The notes under the pieces: generated by a model
The model's input: only the letters and a program-made list of their open reading frames with translations
Told to the model about the DNA's origin: nothing
Database searches by the model: none
Origin: UBA6921 sp031363085
GTDB lineage: Bacteria > Pseudomonadota > Gammaproteobacteria > SG8-11
Length of the DNA stretch: 64,000 nucleotides
Assembly (NCBI GenBank): GCA_031363085.1
Contig: JANLTU010000033.1
Span: forward strand, 1-64,000
Direction of reading: 5' to 3'
Made by a program: the position numbers and the translations under genes
Shown: one piece after another, positions 1 to 9,158 of the stretch
Layout of the letters: the number at the start of each line of letters is the position of its first letter
Position numbering within the stretch: the stretch's first letter is position 1

Positions 1-620
1 TTGAGCTGCGCCTTCCGGGCGCGCTTTTCCGCTGTTCGTTTCAGCATCTTCAGCGCCGCCTTGCCGCCGGGAGCCAGCCCCGCGACAATGCCTGCGCCTT
101 CGACCCAGCGGTTCACCGGCGCGTCCGTGACCACATCGACACCGGTCACCATTTGCAGCGCACTCTTGATTGGCGCCACCCACGGCGTGTTGTCCGCCGC
201 GGTGGAGATCGCCGCCCGCACTTGCTTCTCGTCCGGCTTCTTTGGTTCCCCGCGCGGCGCGCCGGAACACACCACTTCATACAGCCCCAGCCGCCCGCTG
301 AACAGCGCTTCCGTCAGCCATGCGATAAAGTCATGACCCACGCCTTCGCCGAAGTACGCCGCCCAGTACAACGCCTGCAGCCACAGGCGGTGGCGCATGG
401 CCAGATCGCGCACGACGTTTTCAAGGAACGCGCGGTAGTTTTCACGGGTGCCTAATTTCTGCGGGTGGTAACACCCACCCTGCGGCTCCGCCAGCAGGCT
501 GTAGGCATGGCCGTTGTGGTACAGCAGGAGGTCGCGCGGGGGGGCGTTGTGATCGGTGCTGCTGTGCCGTCCATGGCGAGTGTCTCGTTCAGGTGTGGGG
601 AGATTTTGCTTGAGGGGAGC
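1..620 (-). CDS. Partial polymorphic-toxin-like protein with pre-toxin (PT-TG-like) segment; C-terminus outside window
   Basis: The reading frame is open on the minus strand from about 620 to the window edge. It contains a YHNGHAYSLLAEPQGG segment, an aromatic helix-rich stretch (WLQALYWAAYFGEGVG, FIAWLTEALFSGRLGLYEVV), then IKSALQMVTGVDVVTD followed by a Gly/Ala/Lys-rich stretch ending LAPGGKAALKMLKR. The last part resembles the pre-toxin TG module that precedes the C-terminal toxin in polymorphic toxins; a toxin domain would then lie beyond position 1. No ATG, GTG or TTG start is found near the 5' end. The first plausible starts are a GTG/ATG around 399-417, and the frame runs open into the end of the FG-GAP gene. 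The 5' end may therefore be degraded, or the gene may be a displaced 3' fragment. The family assignment comes from pattern recognition only. Confidence 0.4.
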
Positions 621-622
621 GC

Positions 623-3130
623 CTAATATAAATACACGGCACCAGCTAAGGGAGCCGAGTTGTCGCCCTGACCGGGTGCGGTGTTGTTTACGCCGGTGGC
701 GGCGCTGGCTTCGAGATATGCACCGACCGCGAGCGTACTGCCGTCGCGGCTCAGGGCGACTGACTGGCCGAAGGCGTCACCGGTCCCGGTGTTCGATGCC
801 TTCACGTAGGCCTGTTGGGACCATACAGCGCTACTACGGGTAAAGAGATACACCGCGCCGGAGCTGGTGCCTGAGGCGTCGTTAGGCGTAACCGCCTCGG
901 CGGGCGCGCCGGGGATAACACCGCTCTTTGCACTGCCTTCGGCATACGCCCCAACCGCCAGCGTGTCGCCATCCCCGCTCAGCGCAATCGTGCTGCCGAA
1001 GTGATCATGGATCCCGGTGTTCGAGGCTTTTAGGTAAGCGTGTTGCGTCCACGTGATACCGCTGCGGATGTAAACGTACACCGCGCCAGAATTTATGGCG
1101 CAGTTGGCGGGGCTTGCCACATTACAGTCATCGACCGGGTTTCCATTGATATTCGCACTGTCTTCGCCAAATGCACCGACCGCGAGTGTGAGACCATCCC
1201 CGCTCAGCGCGACTGAGGTGCCGAAGTAATCACCGGCCCCGGTGTTCGAAGCCTTCACGTAAGCCTGCTGCGTCCACGCGCCGCTGCTGCGGGTGTACAC
1301 GTAGACCGCGCCGGAAGATACAGCGGCGTTGCCCGTAGCCGTCTCGTCGGGTGCGCCGGACGTGATACCGGTGTTCGCACTGGCTTCACCATAGGCGCCG
1401 ACCGCGAGCGTGAGACCATCGGTGCTCAGCGCGACCGAGCGGCCGAACCCATCATTGGCGCCGGTATTCGAGGCCTTCATGTAGGCCTGTTGCGTCCACA
1501 CAGTGCCGCTGCGGGCGTAGACATACACCGCGCCGGACCCTCTAGCGCCGTTACCCGTGGTGGTCTCGCTGGGTGCGCCGGACGTGATGCCGGTGTTCGC
1601 ACTGGCTTCACCATAGGCGCCAACCGCGAGCGTGAGGCCATCGGTGTTCAGCGCGACCGAGACGCCGAAGTTGCCATAAGCCCCGGTATTCGACGCCTTC
1701 ACGTAGGCCTGCTGGGTCCACGTGGCGCCGCTGCGCGTGTAGACGTACACCGCACCGGAGTTTGTGGCGCAGTTGAGTCGACTCGTCGCCGTGCAGTCAT
1801 CGGACTGCTTTCCGCCGATACCGGTCGCGGCGCTGTCTTCGCCAGGCGCGCCGACCGCCAGCGTGAGACCGTCGGCGCTCAGCGCGACCGAGCTGCCGAA
1901 CCCATCATTGGCTCCGCTATTCGAAGCCTTGACGTAGGCCTGCTGGGACCACGCAGCACCGTTGCGAGTGTAGACGTACACCGCGCCGGAAGCCGCAGCC
2001 CCGTTGCCCGTAGCCGCCTCGGTGGGTGCGCCCAGTGTAACTCCGGTGCTCGCGCTGCCTTCGCCATTCGCTCCAACCGCCAGCGTGAGACCGTCAGCAC
2101 TGAGCGCCACCGAGTAGCCAAATTCGTCACCGGCCTCGGTATTGCCCGCCTTGAAATAGCCAAGGGCATCGAGCATGACATTCAACGCACTGATGCTCGC
2201 CGATTGCGCGCAGGTGACATCGCAGGCTTCCAGCATGAACTGCGCCTTGGGCCAGTTGATACGATGCAGCGCGATATCCCAGTCGTAACTCGTGCCAGTC
2301 AGGGCGCTGCTGTCTTTCGCGAGTGGCACAAACCCCGACACCCCGTCCGGGTTGTAACTCACCCGGTAATAGGTGGCCTTGGTCACCGAATACCAACTGA
2401 AGTGCAGTTGTTTCAGGCCGGCGCTGACGCTGAGTTCGACGTTGGTGGTCGCGACCTTGATCGGATTGGATACCACCTCCAGACCGGGACTGGCGCCGGT
2501 GTGCGCGAACGGTTTGACGGCAACGGTAAGGGTGGTGCCCGCGTCGTCCAGCGTCGGGGTGTAAGCATCCTTGGTTGCTTTGCCGATGGCGACGCCATTG
2601 CGCCGCCATTGGTAAGTCGAAGCTTCTTCGCCATCCCCGTCCAGGTCCTGGAAACCGTAACTGACTGTAAGCAGCGCACGGCCATCGGCCTGACCATTGA
2701 CGCTGCCGCCGATCACCACGTTGGTGACGCTGGGCGGACTGTTTTCAATCGTGACTTCCTCCGACAGCACCGCCGCCCCCGGCGACGCGCCGCTGGCGGA
2801 GGCGGGCGTCACGCGGAATTGCAATTTCGTGCCCACATCGGCCAGGGTGGCGGTGTAACTGTCTTGGTCCGCGCCCGTGATGGACTCACCATTGCGCAGC
2901 CAGACCTTGAGCGTGCCGCTTTCGCTGTCAGCGTCGGTGTCGAGGTAGCGGTAACCGCCTTGTAATGTCGTACCGATATGCGCGTGAGGGTCCGAGGCGG
3001 ACAGTGTGACATCCTTCGCCAGCGGCGCCGTGTTCCTGCCGGCATCGTTCGCCGCGCTGCTGCACCCGACCAAACCCACTACCACGAGAGTGCCAAGAAT
3101 GCCTACACTGCGGAACAGATTCATGTTCAC
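623..3130 (-). CDS. FG-GAP repeat lipoprotein with predicted seven-bladed beta-propeller
   Basis: This 835-residue protein begins with a lipoprotein signal (hydrophobic stretch then VGLVGCSSA, Cys about residue 23). Two Ig-like domains follow (about 40-225) with the pattern YLDTDADSE / FQDLDGDGEE and W-R-NG. A linker leads to seven tandem FG-GAP units with the consensus FGxSVALSxDGLTLAVGA, each followed by a Ser-rich loop and AVYVYTRSG. Seven units fit a closed integrin-alpha-like propeller, a fold used for protein or ligand binding on the cell surface. The units are also repetitive at DNA level, so copy number could change by recombination. The protein ends in AVYLY immediately before TAG. 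No partner gene is evident. Family and surface location are well supported; the binding target is unknown. Confidence 0.85.
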   Translation of the reverse strand: MNMNLFRSVGILGTLVVVGLVGCSSAANDAGRNTAPLAKDVTLSASDPHAHIGTTLQGGYRYLDTDADSESGTLKVWLRNGESITGADQDSYTATLADVGTKLQFRVTPASASGASPGAAVLSEEVTIENSPPSVTNVVIGGSVNGQADGRALLTVSYGFQDLDGDGEEASTYQWRRNGVAIGKATKDAYTPTLDDAGTTLTVAVKPFAHTGASPGLEVVSNPIKVATTNVELSVSAGLKQLHFSWYSVTKATYYRVSYNPDGVSGFVPLAKDSSALTGTSYDWDIALHRINWPKAQFMLEACDVTCAQSASISALNVMLDALGYFKAGNTEAGDEFGYSVALSADGLTLAVGANGEGSASTGVTLGAPTEAATGNGAAASGAVYVYTRNGAAWSQQAYVKASNSGANDGFGSSVALSADGLTLAVGAPGEDSAATGIGGKQSDDCTATSRLNCATNSGAVYVYTRSGATWTQQAYVKASNTGAYGNFGVSVALNTDGLTLAVGAYGEASANTGITSGAPSETTTGNGARGSGAVYVYARSGTVWTQQAYMKASNTGANDGFGRSVALSTDGLTLAVGAYGEASANTGITSGAPDETATGNAAVSSGAVYVYTRSSGAWTQQAYVKASNTGAGDYFGTSVALSGDGLTLAVGAFGEDSANINGNPVDDCNVASPANCAINSGAVYVYIRSGITWTQHAYLKASNTGIHDHFGSTIALSGDGDTLAVGAYAEGSAKSGVIPGAPAEAVTPNDASGTSSGAVYLFTRSSAVWSQQAYVKASNTGTGDAFGQSVALSRDGSTLAVGAYLEASAATGVNNTAPGQGDNSAPLAGAVYLY

Positions 3131-3365
3131 CTTCCTTGAGTTTGGCTTCCGCTGCGGCGCACAGTTAGGCCGCCGGAAGAGTTTTATGTTTTGAAGTTTT
3201 GGGGCGCTGAAAACACCGAAGCAAGGTGACTGCTGTGCAGTATCAAACCCCGCTACCGATGCTTGAGCACTTCCCCAGTGCCGTTGGCGATTCTAGGCGT
3301 AGGTCGGCAGGCGTGTCTAGGTAGACTCTCGGCGTTGACCTCCATGGCTCTTGCGGACTTAGCGC

Positions 3366-3394
3366 GAGGATCGCGGCCGAAAGCGGCTCCCACC
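3366..3394. repeat. REP-like palindromic unit
   Basis: On the minus strand the core reads GGAGCCGCTTTCGGCCGCGA, the type of short GC-rich hairpin (GCCGCTTTCGGC) dispersed between genes in many Pseudomonas- and Xanthomonas-like genomes. Only this copy is recognised in the window, so repeat status rests on resemblance to known elements. Confidence 0.5.
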
Positions 3395-3399
3395 GGCGA

Positions 3400-3465
3400 C
3401 TACGGAGAAGCGTGCTCAAGAATGCCTACGTTGCGGAACAGATTCGAAACGGGAAGGAACGGCAT
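3400..3465 (-). pseudogene. Remnant of an FG-GAP lipoprotein 5' end
   Basis: A 22-codon minus-strand frame (ATG at 3465, TAG at 3402-3400) encodes NLFRNVGIL, nearly the NLFRSVGIL found near the start of the neighbouring FG-GAP lipoprotein. At DNA level 3418-3445 matches 3095-3122 with two differences in 28 bases. The rest of the gene is missing. This suggests an old tandem duplication, or recombination that left the signal-peptide end behind. Confidence 0.5.
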
Positions 3466-3613
3466 CAGTAAATGCGTACGCGCCACGCGATTTCGAAGTT
3501 ATTTCCGAACCCACACGCGCGTAAATTTTTCGGGAGCGCGGCCATCCGGGCCGCTTTACTTTCGAAGTCCGACCGGCGGCTAGGAGTTTGCCCCGGCGCG
3601 ATGGGCGATGCGT

Positions 3614-4660
3614 TTACTTGGTCAATTTTTGCAGAGCGCTGTTTCGCTCAGCTTCCGGTAACTCACCCAAGGTTTTTGCCGCCGCATAAAACGCCGCAAA
3701 GTCATGCTGCTGCTGTTTGAGCAGGGCCTGAAACGCCGGGACGTTATCGGCGTAGGTGGTGACGGAGGCGAGCTTGGCATTATTTAATTGTGTGGCAAAC
3801 CACGTGTCGTAGCCGGCATAACCACCCCAGTGTCGTTTCAACTGTGCGTAGTCGTTGTTGATCACCTCGAACACCTGTTGTTTCTGCGCGCGCTTGGCGT
3901 CGGTGGGCAGGTCAGCGGCATACACGGCACGCAGCCGCTCACGCGCGAGATTGATGACGTCCACAAACTCGTCGCGGCGCGTTTCGTTGCGGGTGTAGTC
4001 ATCAAGCTGTGCGAGCGTGCCCTGACTTTGTAACCATAAACGCACACCTTCCAGTTCCACCGTGCGCGCAAAGCTTTCGTTAAACGTGGTGTCGTTCTTG
4101 ACATAAAGCTGCTGGTGCGCAAGTTCGTGAAAAATCAGCCCGGCCAGCGCCGGTTCAGAGCGGCGAATAAAGGTGTTGAGCACCGGATCATCAAACCAGC
4201 CCAGAGTCGAATAGGCATCCACGCCGCCGACGTATACGTCGTCGCCCTGCGCGCGTAACGGCGCGGCGAATTCTTCCGCCGCTTCTGGCGAGAAATGCCC
4301 GCGATAACTCACGCAGCCGGCGAACGGAAAACACCAGGTACGCAGCGCAAGCGAAAATTCCGGCGCGGCGTACACCGTCCACACCACATGCTCGCGCTGC
4401 AAATCGGCATAGCTGCGGTAGCTGCCGTTGTCGGGCAGCCGCAATGTTTGACTGGCGAACTCGCGCAGGCGCACCACGCGGAGCAGTTTGTCTTTGAGCT
4501 CGGCGGGCGTGTCGGGGCGCTGGATCAAGTCCGCAATCGCGGTGCGCTTCCACAATAAATCGAGCTGGCCGCGAATCGACTGCGTGTAATAGCCAAGATT
4601 GGAACAGCCACCGCTGCCGGTCAGAACCAGCAGGCTGAGTAACAGGTGTCGAAGGCGCAT
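3614..4660 (-). CDS. Lipoprotein zinc aminopeptidase-like protein (COG4324/DUF2265 family)
   Basis: The 348-residue product starts with a type II signal peptide (LLLSLLVLTGSGGC, lipidated Cys about residue 19). It carries the zinc-metalloprotease motif HELAH at about 178-182, followed by NESFA (Glu about 195) as a likely third ligand. The rest matches the putative aminopeptidase family found as single-copy lipoproteins in proteobacteria, including the YRSYADLQREHVVWTVYAAPEFS segment before the active site. It should act in the periplasm or at the outer-membrane inner face; the substrate is unknown. It is divergent from cca, with only 19 bases between the two starts, so their promoters must overlap or lie inside the genes. 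Confidence 0.85.
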   Translation of the reverse strand: MRLRHLLLSLLVLTGSGGCSNLGYYTQSIRGQLDLLWKRTAIADLIQRPDTPAELKDKLLRVVRLREFASQTLRLPDNGSYRSYADLQREHVVWTVYAAPEFSLALRTWCFPFAGCVSYRGHFSPEAAEEFAAPLRAQGDDVYVGGVDAYSTLGWFDDPVLNTFIRRSEPALAGLIFHELAHQQLYVKNDTTFNESFARTVELEGVRLWLQSQGTLAQLDDYTRNETRRDEFVDVINLARERLRAVYAADLPTDAKRAQKQQVFEVINNDYAQLKRHWGGYAGYDTWFATQLNNAKLASVTTYADNVPAFQALLKQQQHDFAAFYAAAKTLGELPEAERNSALQKLTK

Positions 4661-4679
4661 GTGCTAGAGCAGTGATAAA

Positions 4680-5927
4680 ATGGATCGCATGCAAGTCTAT
4701 CTGGTCGGCGGCGCAGTGCGCGATAAACTTTTAGGACTCCCGGTGCAGGACCGCGACTGGGTGGTGGTCGGCGCGACTCCGCAAGAAATGGAAGCGCAAG
4801 GCTACCAGCGCGTGGGAAAAGACTTCCCGGTGTTTTTGCACCCGCACAGCAAAGAGGAATACGCGTTGGCGCGCACCGAGCGCAAGACCGCGCCGGGTTA
4901 CACCGGCTTTGAGTTTCATGCCGCGCCCGAGGTCACGCTCGAAGACGATCTGCGCCGCCGCGATCTGACCATCAACGCGATGGCGGAAGCGGCGAGCGGC
5001 GAATTGATCGATCCGTTCGGCGGGCGCAACGATTTGCAAAATGGCATGCTGCGGCACGTGTCGCCCGCGTTCGTCGAGGATCCGGTGCGCATCCTGCGGC
5101 TGGCGCGCTTTGCCGCGCGCTTTGCCGGTCGCGGATTTCGTGTCGCCGCCGACACCCAAGCGCTGTTGCGCAACATGGTCGACAACGGCGAAGTCGATGC
5201 ACTGGTGCCGGAGCGTGTCTGGCAGGAATTGGAACGCGCATTGGGTGAGGTGCAGCCGTCGAGTTTTTTCGAGGTGCTGCGCGGCTGTGGCGCCTTGAAA
5301 AAACTCTTCCCGGAACTTGAGCGCCTGTGGGGCGTGCCGCAGCCGGAAAAACATCATCCCGAGATCGACACCGGCGTGCACGTGATGCTGGTGTTGCAGC
5401 AAGCCGCGTTGTTGAGCAGCGACACGCGCGTGCGTTTTGCCGCCCTGGTTCACGACCTGGGCAAGGGCACCACGCCACCCGAGCAGTGGCCGCGCCACAT
5501 CGACCACGAAGAGCGTGGCGTGCGTCTGGTGCAGGATGTATGTCGGCGCTTCGCGGTGCCCAGCGACTACCGCGAGTTGGGCGTGCTGGTGTGCCGTTAC
5601 CACCTGCACTTTCATCGTGCTGCGGAGTTACGCGCCACAACGTTACTTAAAACGTTGGAAGCCCTGGATGCGTTGCGCCGCCCGGAGCGCTTCGAACAGT
5701 TTCTGCTCGCCTGTCTTGCCGACGCACGCGGTCGGCCCGGCTATGAAGATCGTGAAGTGCCGCAAGCAGACATTTTTCGCCGTGCGCAACGCGCCGCCGT
5801 AGGTGTGGATGTGCAGCCGCTGCTGGCGCGCGGGTTGAAAGGCGCGGCCATCGCGCAGGCATTGCAGCGCGAGCGCAGCCGCGCTATCGCGTTTGCCTTA
5901 AATCAAGCTGATGATGCAGCGCTTTAA
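4680..5927 (+). CDS. cca: Multifunctional CCA tRNA nucleotidyltransferase
   Basis: This enzyme adds or repairs the 3'-terminal CCA of tRNAs. The nucleotidyltransferase motifs are visible: GGAVRD (about 10-15), the DxD-type RDWVVVG and the RRRDLTINAMA block, then PVRILRLARFAARF. The C-terminal half carries an HD phosphohydrolase domain (FAALVHDLGKGTTP), as in the long E. coli-type enzyme of about 412 residues; this one has 415. The family usually starts at MxxYLVGGAVRD, so the second ATG at 4689 (MQVYLVGG) is an equally good start. No clear ribosome-binding site decides between them. Confidence 0.95.
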   Translation: MDRMQVYLVGGAVRDKLLGLPVQDRDWVVVGATPQEMEAQGYQRVGKDFPVFLHPHSKEEYALARTERKTAPGYTGFEFHAAPEVTLEDDLRRRDLTINAMAEAASGELIDPFGGRNDLQNGMLRHVSPAFVEDPVRILRLARFAARFAGRGFRVAADTQALLRNMVDNGEVDALVPERVWQELERALGEVQPSSFFEVLRGCGALKKLFPELERLWGVPQPEKHHPEIDTGVHVMLVLQQAALLSSDTRVRFAALVHDLGKGTTPPEQWPRHIDHEERGVRLVQDVCRRFAVPSDYRELGVLVCRYHLHFHRAAELRATTLLKTLEALDALRRPERFEQFLLACLADARGRPGYEDREVPQADIFRRAQRAAVGVDVQPLLARGLKGAAIAQALQRERSRAIAFALNQADDAAL

Positions 5928-6349
5928 AAACAGTCAAGCACCAATGGAATGTGAGCCAGTTTGCAGTTGGTGAGTTGCCTTTTGTGCGCTGGTTCACGTA
6001 AATTGATCCTCTGATTTCCTATTTGATCTTTGCTTATCCGCGTTGGTGTTTGTGAGCCTGAACCGGCGCGTTAGACACGGGTTTCACCGGTAATTTGTCC
6101 GAGGATGCATGATCCTAGAAACGGAAGTTGACCGCTCCAAGGCAGAAGCAAGTGTATGGGACAGTTGAGGATTACGTTGTGAGCCGGCATCACCCCCTGG
6201 GTGAGGCCGGTTACGGCGTACGGAGCACGCTCCGTTGGGCGCATGGCGGCGTTGCATCTCCTGGGAATAGCGCGCTATTCCTCGTCGTTGCGCCTTGCCC
6301 TGCACCCAACGGAGTGCACTCCGCACGCCGTTCAACTGCCGTTTCTAAG
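5928..6349. other. Intergenic region largely occupied by a MITE-like element
   Basis: No coding sequence is supported in these 422 bases. From 6116 to 6347 a palindromic element is present (separate entry). The segment 5928-6115 shows nothing recognisable. An upstream ATG at 6128 is in frame with the beta-helix gene, but the codons between 6128 and 6350 are only the translated repeat. Confidence 0.6.
6116..6347. mobile_element. MITE-like element with terminal and internal inverted repeats
   Basis: The left end TAGAAACGGAAGTTGAC (6116-6132) and the reverse complement of the right end, TAGAAACGGCAGTTGAA (6331-6347), match at 15 of 17 bases. Both ends carry TA, consistent with a TA target duplication of the IS630/mariner type. 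Inside, about 6212-6245 and 6295-6330 form a second long inverted repeat (cggagYRcRctccgttggg). At its centre is the perfect palindrome GGAATAGCGCGCTATTCC. No transposase is encoded. The right end stops two bases before the ATG of the next gene, so the element supplies that gene's leader. Confidence 0.6.
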
Positions 6350-9148
6350 ATGAAACTTCAATTGGCTTGGTTACGCGCATGCGGCGCATGCGTTGCGTTG
6401 CTGTTTCCGGCGCTGGTTCTCGCCCTGGGTGTTGCAGGGCCGATTGACGTGGATACCACGTGGTCTTCGTTGACCGAGCCGTACGTGATCCAAGGCGATG
6501 TGACCGTCAACGCGACCTTGACGATAGCCCCCGGCGTGCAGGTCCAATTTGCCGGCCCCTATACCCTGAAAGTGGCCGGCACGCTCAGCGCGCGTGGTAC
6601 GGCACAAAACAACATTGTATTCACCGCACCTGGCAACGTGATCGTTCCAGCCAAATTGCTGTTCATCGGCGGCGATGCGGTATTTGCCAACGGTGTTTAT
6701 CAAAGCGGCTCGATCCTTGAGCACGTAGTGGTACAAAAAATCGGTAGCATCGATACGCTGGGCGCCGTGGTTTTATTCGGCGCACATCCCTATATCAGCA
6801 ACAGCATTATTAAAAATAACGGGGCCAGTGGCATTTACGCCTATTCCATCAGTGGCGACTTGCGTATTGAACATAACACCATCGAAAGCAACCGTGCCGC
6901 GCTGGGGGGCGGGCTGTACGTGTCCACCCTGCTGGGGGCCAAGTTGTTATTAAATGACAACACCGTGCGCAATAACACGGTGTCCGGCGGGAACGGTTTC
7001 GGTAATGGCGGTGGGTTGCATCTGACCGTGGATGGTTCGCTTGCCACCCTCAATGCAAATAAGTTTGAAAATAATCAGGCATCAGGTGTGGCCGGTGGAA
7101 TATACCTTGCCGGGGTAAACAGCGTGATGAGCGCGAATGTGATTGCGTTGGCGGGTGGCAGCATTCAAGGCAACCATGCCGCTTTGCACGGCGGTGGCGG
7201 ATATGCCGACAAGGTGGCCTGGGCCATCGATGCGGCAACCCTGCGCGATAACGTCGCTGAAAGCGGCAATGGTGGTGGGCTGTTTTTGCAACAATCGAAA
7301 GTAACGATTACCAAAAGCATGCTGCTGCGCAATCGCTCCTTGATGGCGGGCGGCGGAATGTATCTGTCGGGTGGCACCTATGAGATCAAGGACAGCGTGC
7401 TGGCGATGAACAGCTCGGACAGCGCGCACGGTGGCGGTATCGACATGCACGGATTGCCCAACGTCACGATCACTCGCAGTGTCATTGCCGGTAATAAAGC
7501 CCGCGATTACGGAGCAGCCGTTTCAATAACCGACGGCATTTGCGCTGTAACTAACAGCGCACTCGTCTTGAACGAGTCGGCCAACGCGGTTGGAGTTTAC
7601 GTCGAGGCCAATTTGCAAAACAACACCATTGCTTATAACTCGGTGGAAGCGCAATCACAGTTGCTGGGCGGCACGCTTGGAATCGGTAAAGATGCCAGCC
7701 AGAAATTAGCGATTAACAACAATAATATTTTTAACAACCTGACGCCTTACGACATCGTTTCGTTCGACAACGGGACTGTGGCTAACGCGGCTGTCGTCAA
7801 TGCGCGATCAAATTGGTGGGGCGACGCAGTGATTGCAAGCCGCCTCAAAATTGGCGACGGTGTTTTGTTCGCCGCAATCGATGCCAGCCTGCCAAGCGCG
7901 AGCCCCAATCTCGATGCGCCGATCAGTCCGCCCAGCGGCGTCAGCAGCAGGCCCTTGGGCGCGTCGTTGATCGAGTTGCGCTGGCAGGCTAACCCCGAAA
8001 GCGACACGCAAGGTTACAAAGTATATTGGGGCACGAAACCCGCGCCTGATTTCGATAGCGTCAATGTCATGGACGTCGGCAAGAAAACTAAAGTTGAAAT
8101 TCCGGTTCCGGCCGGTGGTTTTGTCGCGGTCACGGCGTACGACACCGGGTATGCCGCGAGCATCGATGATGCCGCGACGCCGGTGAACGAAAATCAGACG
8201 CTTGGGCATGAGAGCTGGTACGCGCTGTCAAGCAGCACCATCGCGATGAAAGCAACGCCTGCAAAGCATCTAAAAAAAGGCGACTTGGTCGCGCTCGCCA
8301 TCACCGTAACCAATACCGGTCCCAGCGTGGGTAGCGGCGAGTTCATTGTTACGCACACGATTGCGCCGGGGCTGTCGTACTACTACGCTTCGCCAAGCGC
8401 GACCAGCCCGGAGCTGCCTCTGGGCTGTCAGTTGTCGTCGCCGACGAATGACAGGCAAGTGACGTGCACACACGCCAAGCTTGATCCGGGTTCACCACCA
8501 GCGGAGATTACGATCCACGTGGTAGTGACGACACCCGACACCAGCGAAGTCGTGAGCACGGCGAGCGTGCGCCCGAATATCAATGACCCGAATGTGCCGT
8601 ACAACGAGGCGCAGGTGAGCTTGCATGTGAACGCGCCGGACGTCGCAGTTTCCTGGACCAGTAATCCGCCGGAAGTGAAGGTCGGGGCGAGCGTCGAATA
8701 TCAAGTGACGGTCAAAAATAATGGTCAGGTTCCGGCGGCGGGGACGGTGCTCGACATTATCGTTCCCGCGAGCATCACGTTTAATGCATCGCCTAATTGG
8801 CTCTGTTCGCCGCCAGACGCAAACGGGAATACAACCTGCTCGTATCGAATTGATATGTTGGCCGGCAAGGCGCAGGTGTCGGTTACATTTGGTTTGACTG
8901 GCACTGCGGCGGGCGACGTTGCGTTAGTTGCGCAAGTTGCTACAGCGGGCGACAGCGATGCGGCCAATAATCAAGCGCGTGCAACCATCACAGTTACCAG
9001 CGCAGTTAAAGGCGGCGGTATCGACGGTGGAGTTAATCCGCCGGCGAACAAGAAAAAAGGCGGCGGTGTCGTTGATCTCATGGGGCTGCTGCTGTTGTCG
9101 CTGCTGTTGGCCCTGCGCCGCCGCTGCGCCGTTTTCGCGACGGCTTAA
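6350..9148 (+). CDS. Secreted beta-helix protein with FN3- and DUF11-like domains and a GlyGly-CTERM-like tail
   Basis: The product has about 932 residues. I place the start at the ATG at 6350, which gives a proper signal peptide (LACVALLFPALVLALG-type core); upstream codons belong to a repeat. Residues about 30-500 form repeats rich in N, G and short beta strands (IEHNTIESN, LRDNVAESGNGGGL, ITRSVIAGNKA), as in right-handed parallel beta-helix/pectate-lyase folds. A fibronectin-III-like segment follows (about 535-620, IELRWQANPESDTQGYKVYW). Two DUF11-like domains come next (about 630-880, ITVTNTGPSVGSG and YQVTVKNNGQVPAAG). The tail is Gly-rich, then hydrophobic (VVDLMGLLLLSLLLAL), then RRR, like the GlyGly-CTERM signal processed by rhombosortase. 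It is probably a surface or exported protein; any enzymatic activity is not evident. Confidence 0.8.
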   Translation: MKLQLAWLRACGACVALLFPALVLALGVAGPIDVDTTWSSLTEPYVIQGDVTVNATLTIAPGVQVQFAGPYTLKVAGTLSARGTAQNNIVFTAPGNVIVPAKLLFIGGDAVFANGVYQSGSILEHVVVQKIGSIDTLGAVVLFGAHPYISNSIIKNNGASGIYAYSISGDLRIEHNTIESNRAALGGGLYVSTLLGAKLLLNDNTVRNNTVSGGNGFGNGGGLHLTVDGSLATLNANKFENNQASGVAGGIYLAGVNSVMSANVIALAGGSIQGNHAALHGGGGYADKVAWAIDAATLRDNVAESGNGGGLFLQQSKVTITKSMLLRNRSLMAGGGMYLSGGTYEIKDSVLAMNSSDSAHGGGIDMHGLPNVTITRSVIAGNKARDYGAAVSITDGICAVTNSALVLNESANAVGVYVEANLQNNTIAYNSVEAQSQLLGGTLGIGKDASQKLAINNNNIFNNLTPYDIVSFDNGTVANAAVVNARSNWWGDAVIASRLKIGDGVLFAAIDASLPSASPNLDAPISPPSGVSSRPLGASLIELRWQANPESDTQGYKVYWGTKPAPDFDSVNVMDVGKKTKVEIPVPAGGFVAVTAYDTGYAASIDDAATPVNENQTLGHESWYALSSSTIAMKATPAKHLKKGDLVALAITVTNTGPSVGSGEFIVTHTIAPGLSYYYASPSATSPELPLGCQLSSPTNDRQVTCTHAKLDPGSPPAEITIHVVVTTPDTSEVVSTASVRPNINDPNVPYNEAQVSLHVNAPDVAVSWTSNPPEVKVGASVEYQVTVKNNGQVPAAGTVLDIIVPASITFNASPNWLCSPPDANGNTTCSYRIDMLAGKAQVSVTFGLTGTAAGDVALVAQVATAGDSDAANNQARATITVTSAVKGGGIDGGVNPPANKKKGGGVVDLMGLLLLSLLLALRRRCAVFATA

Positions 9149-9158
9149 CCGCGCCGCC

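Larger units (their letters stand above)
3131..3613. other. Intergenic region with no intact gene; holds a REP-like unit and a gene-start remnant
   Basis: These 483 bases separate two minus-strand genes and contain no convincing intact coding sequence. Two structures stand out: a REP-like palindrome at 3366-3394 and, at 3400-3465, a short copy of the 5' end of the FG-GAP lipoprotein gene. The rest shows nothing I can interpret. Confidence 0.6.

Noticed and set aside
1490..2965. Long plus-strand open frame (491 codons) opposite the FG-GAP gene
   Set aside because: It is a shadow of the repetitive minus-strand gene: no signal peptide or motif, and its length comes from the low stop frequency in GC-rich repeats.
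4731..5615. 294-codon minus-strand frame opposite cca
   Set aside because: Cca motifs are unambiguous on the plus strand.
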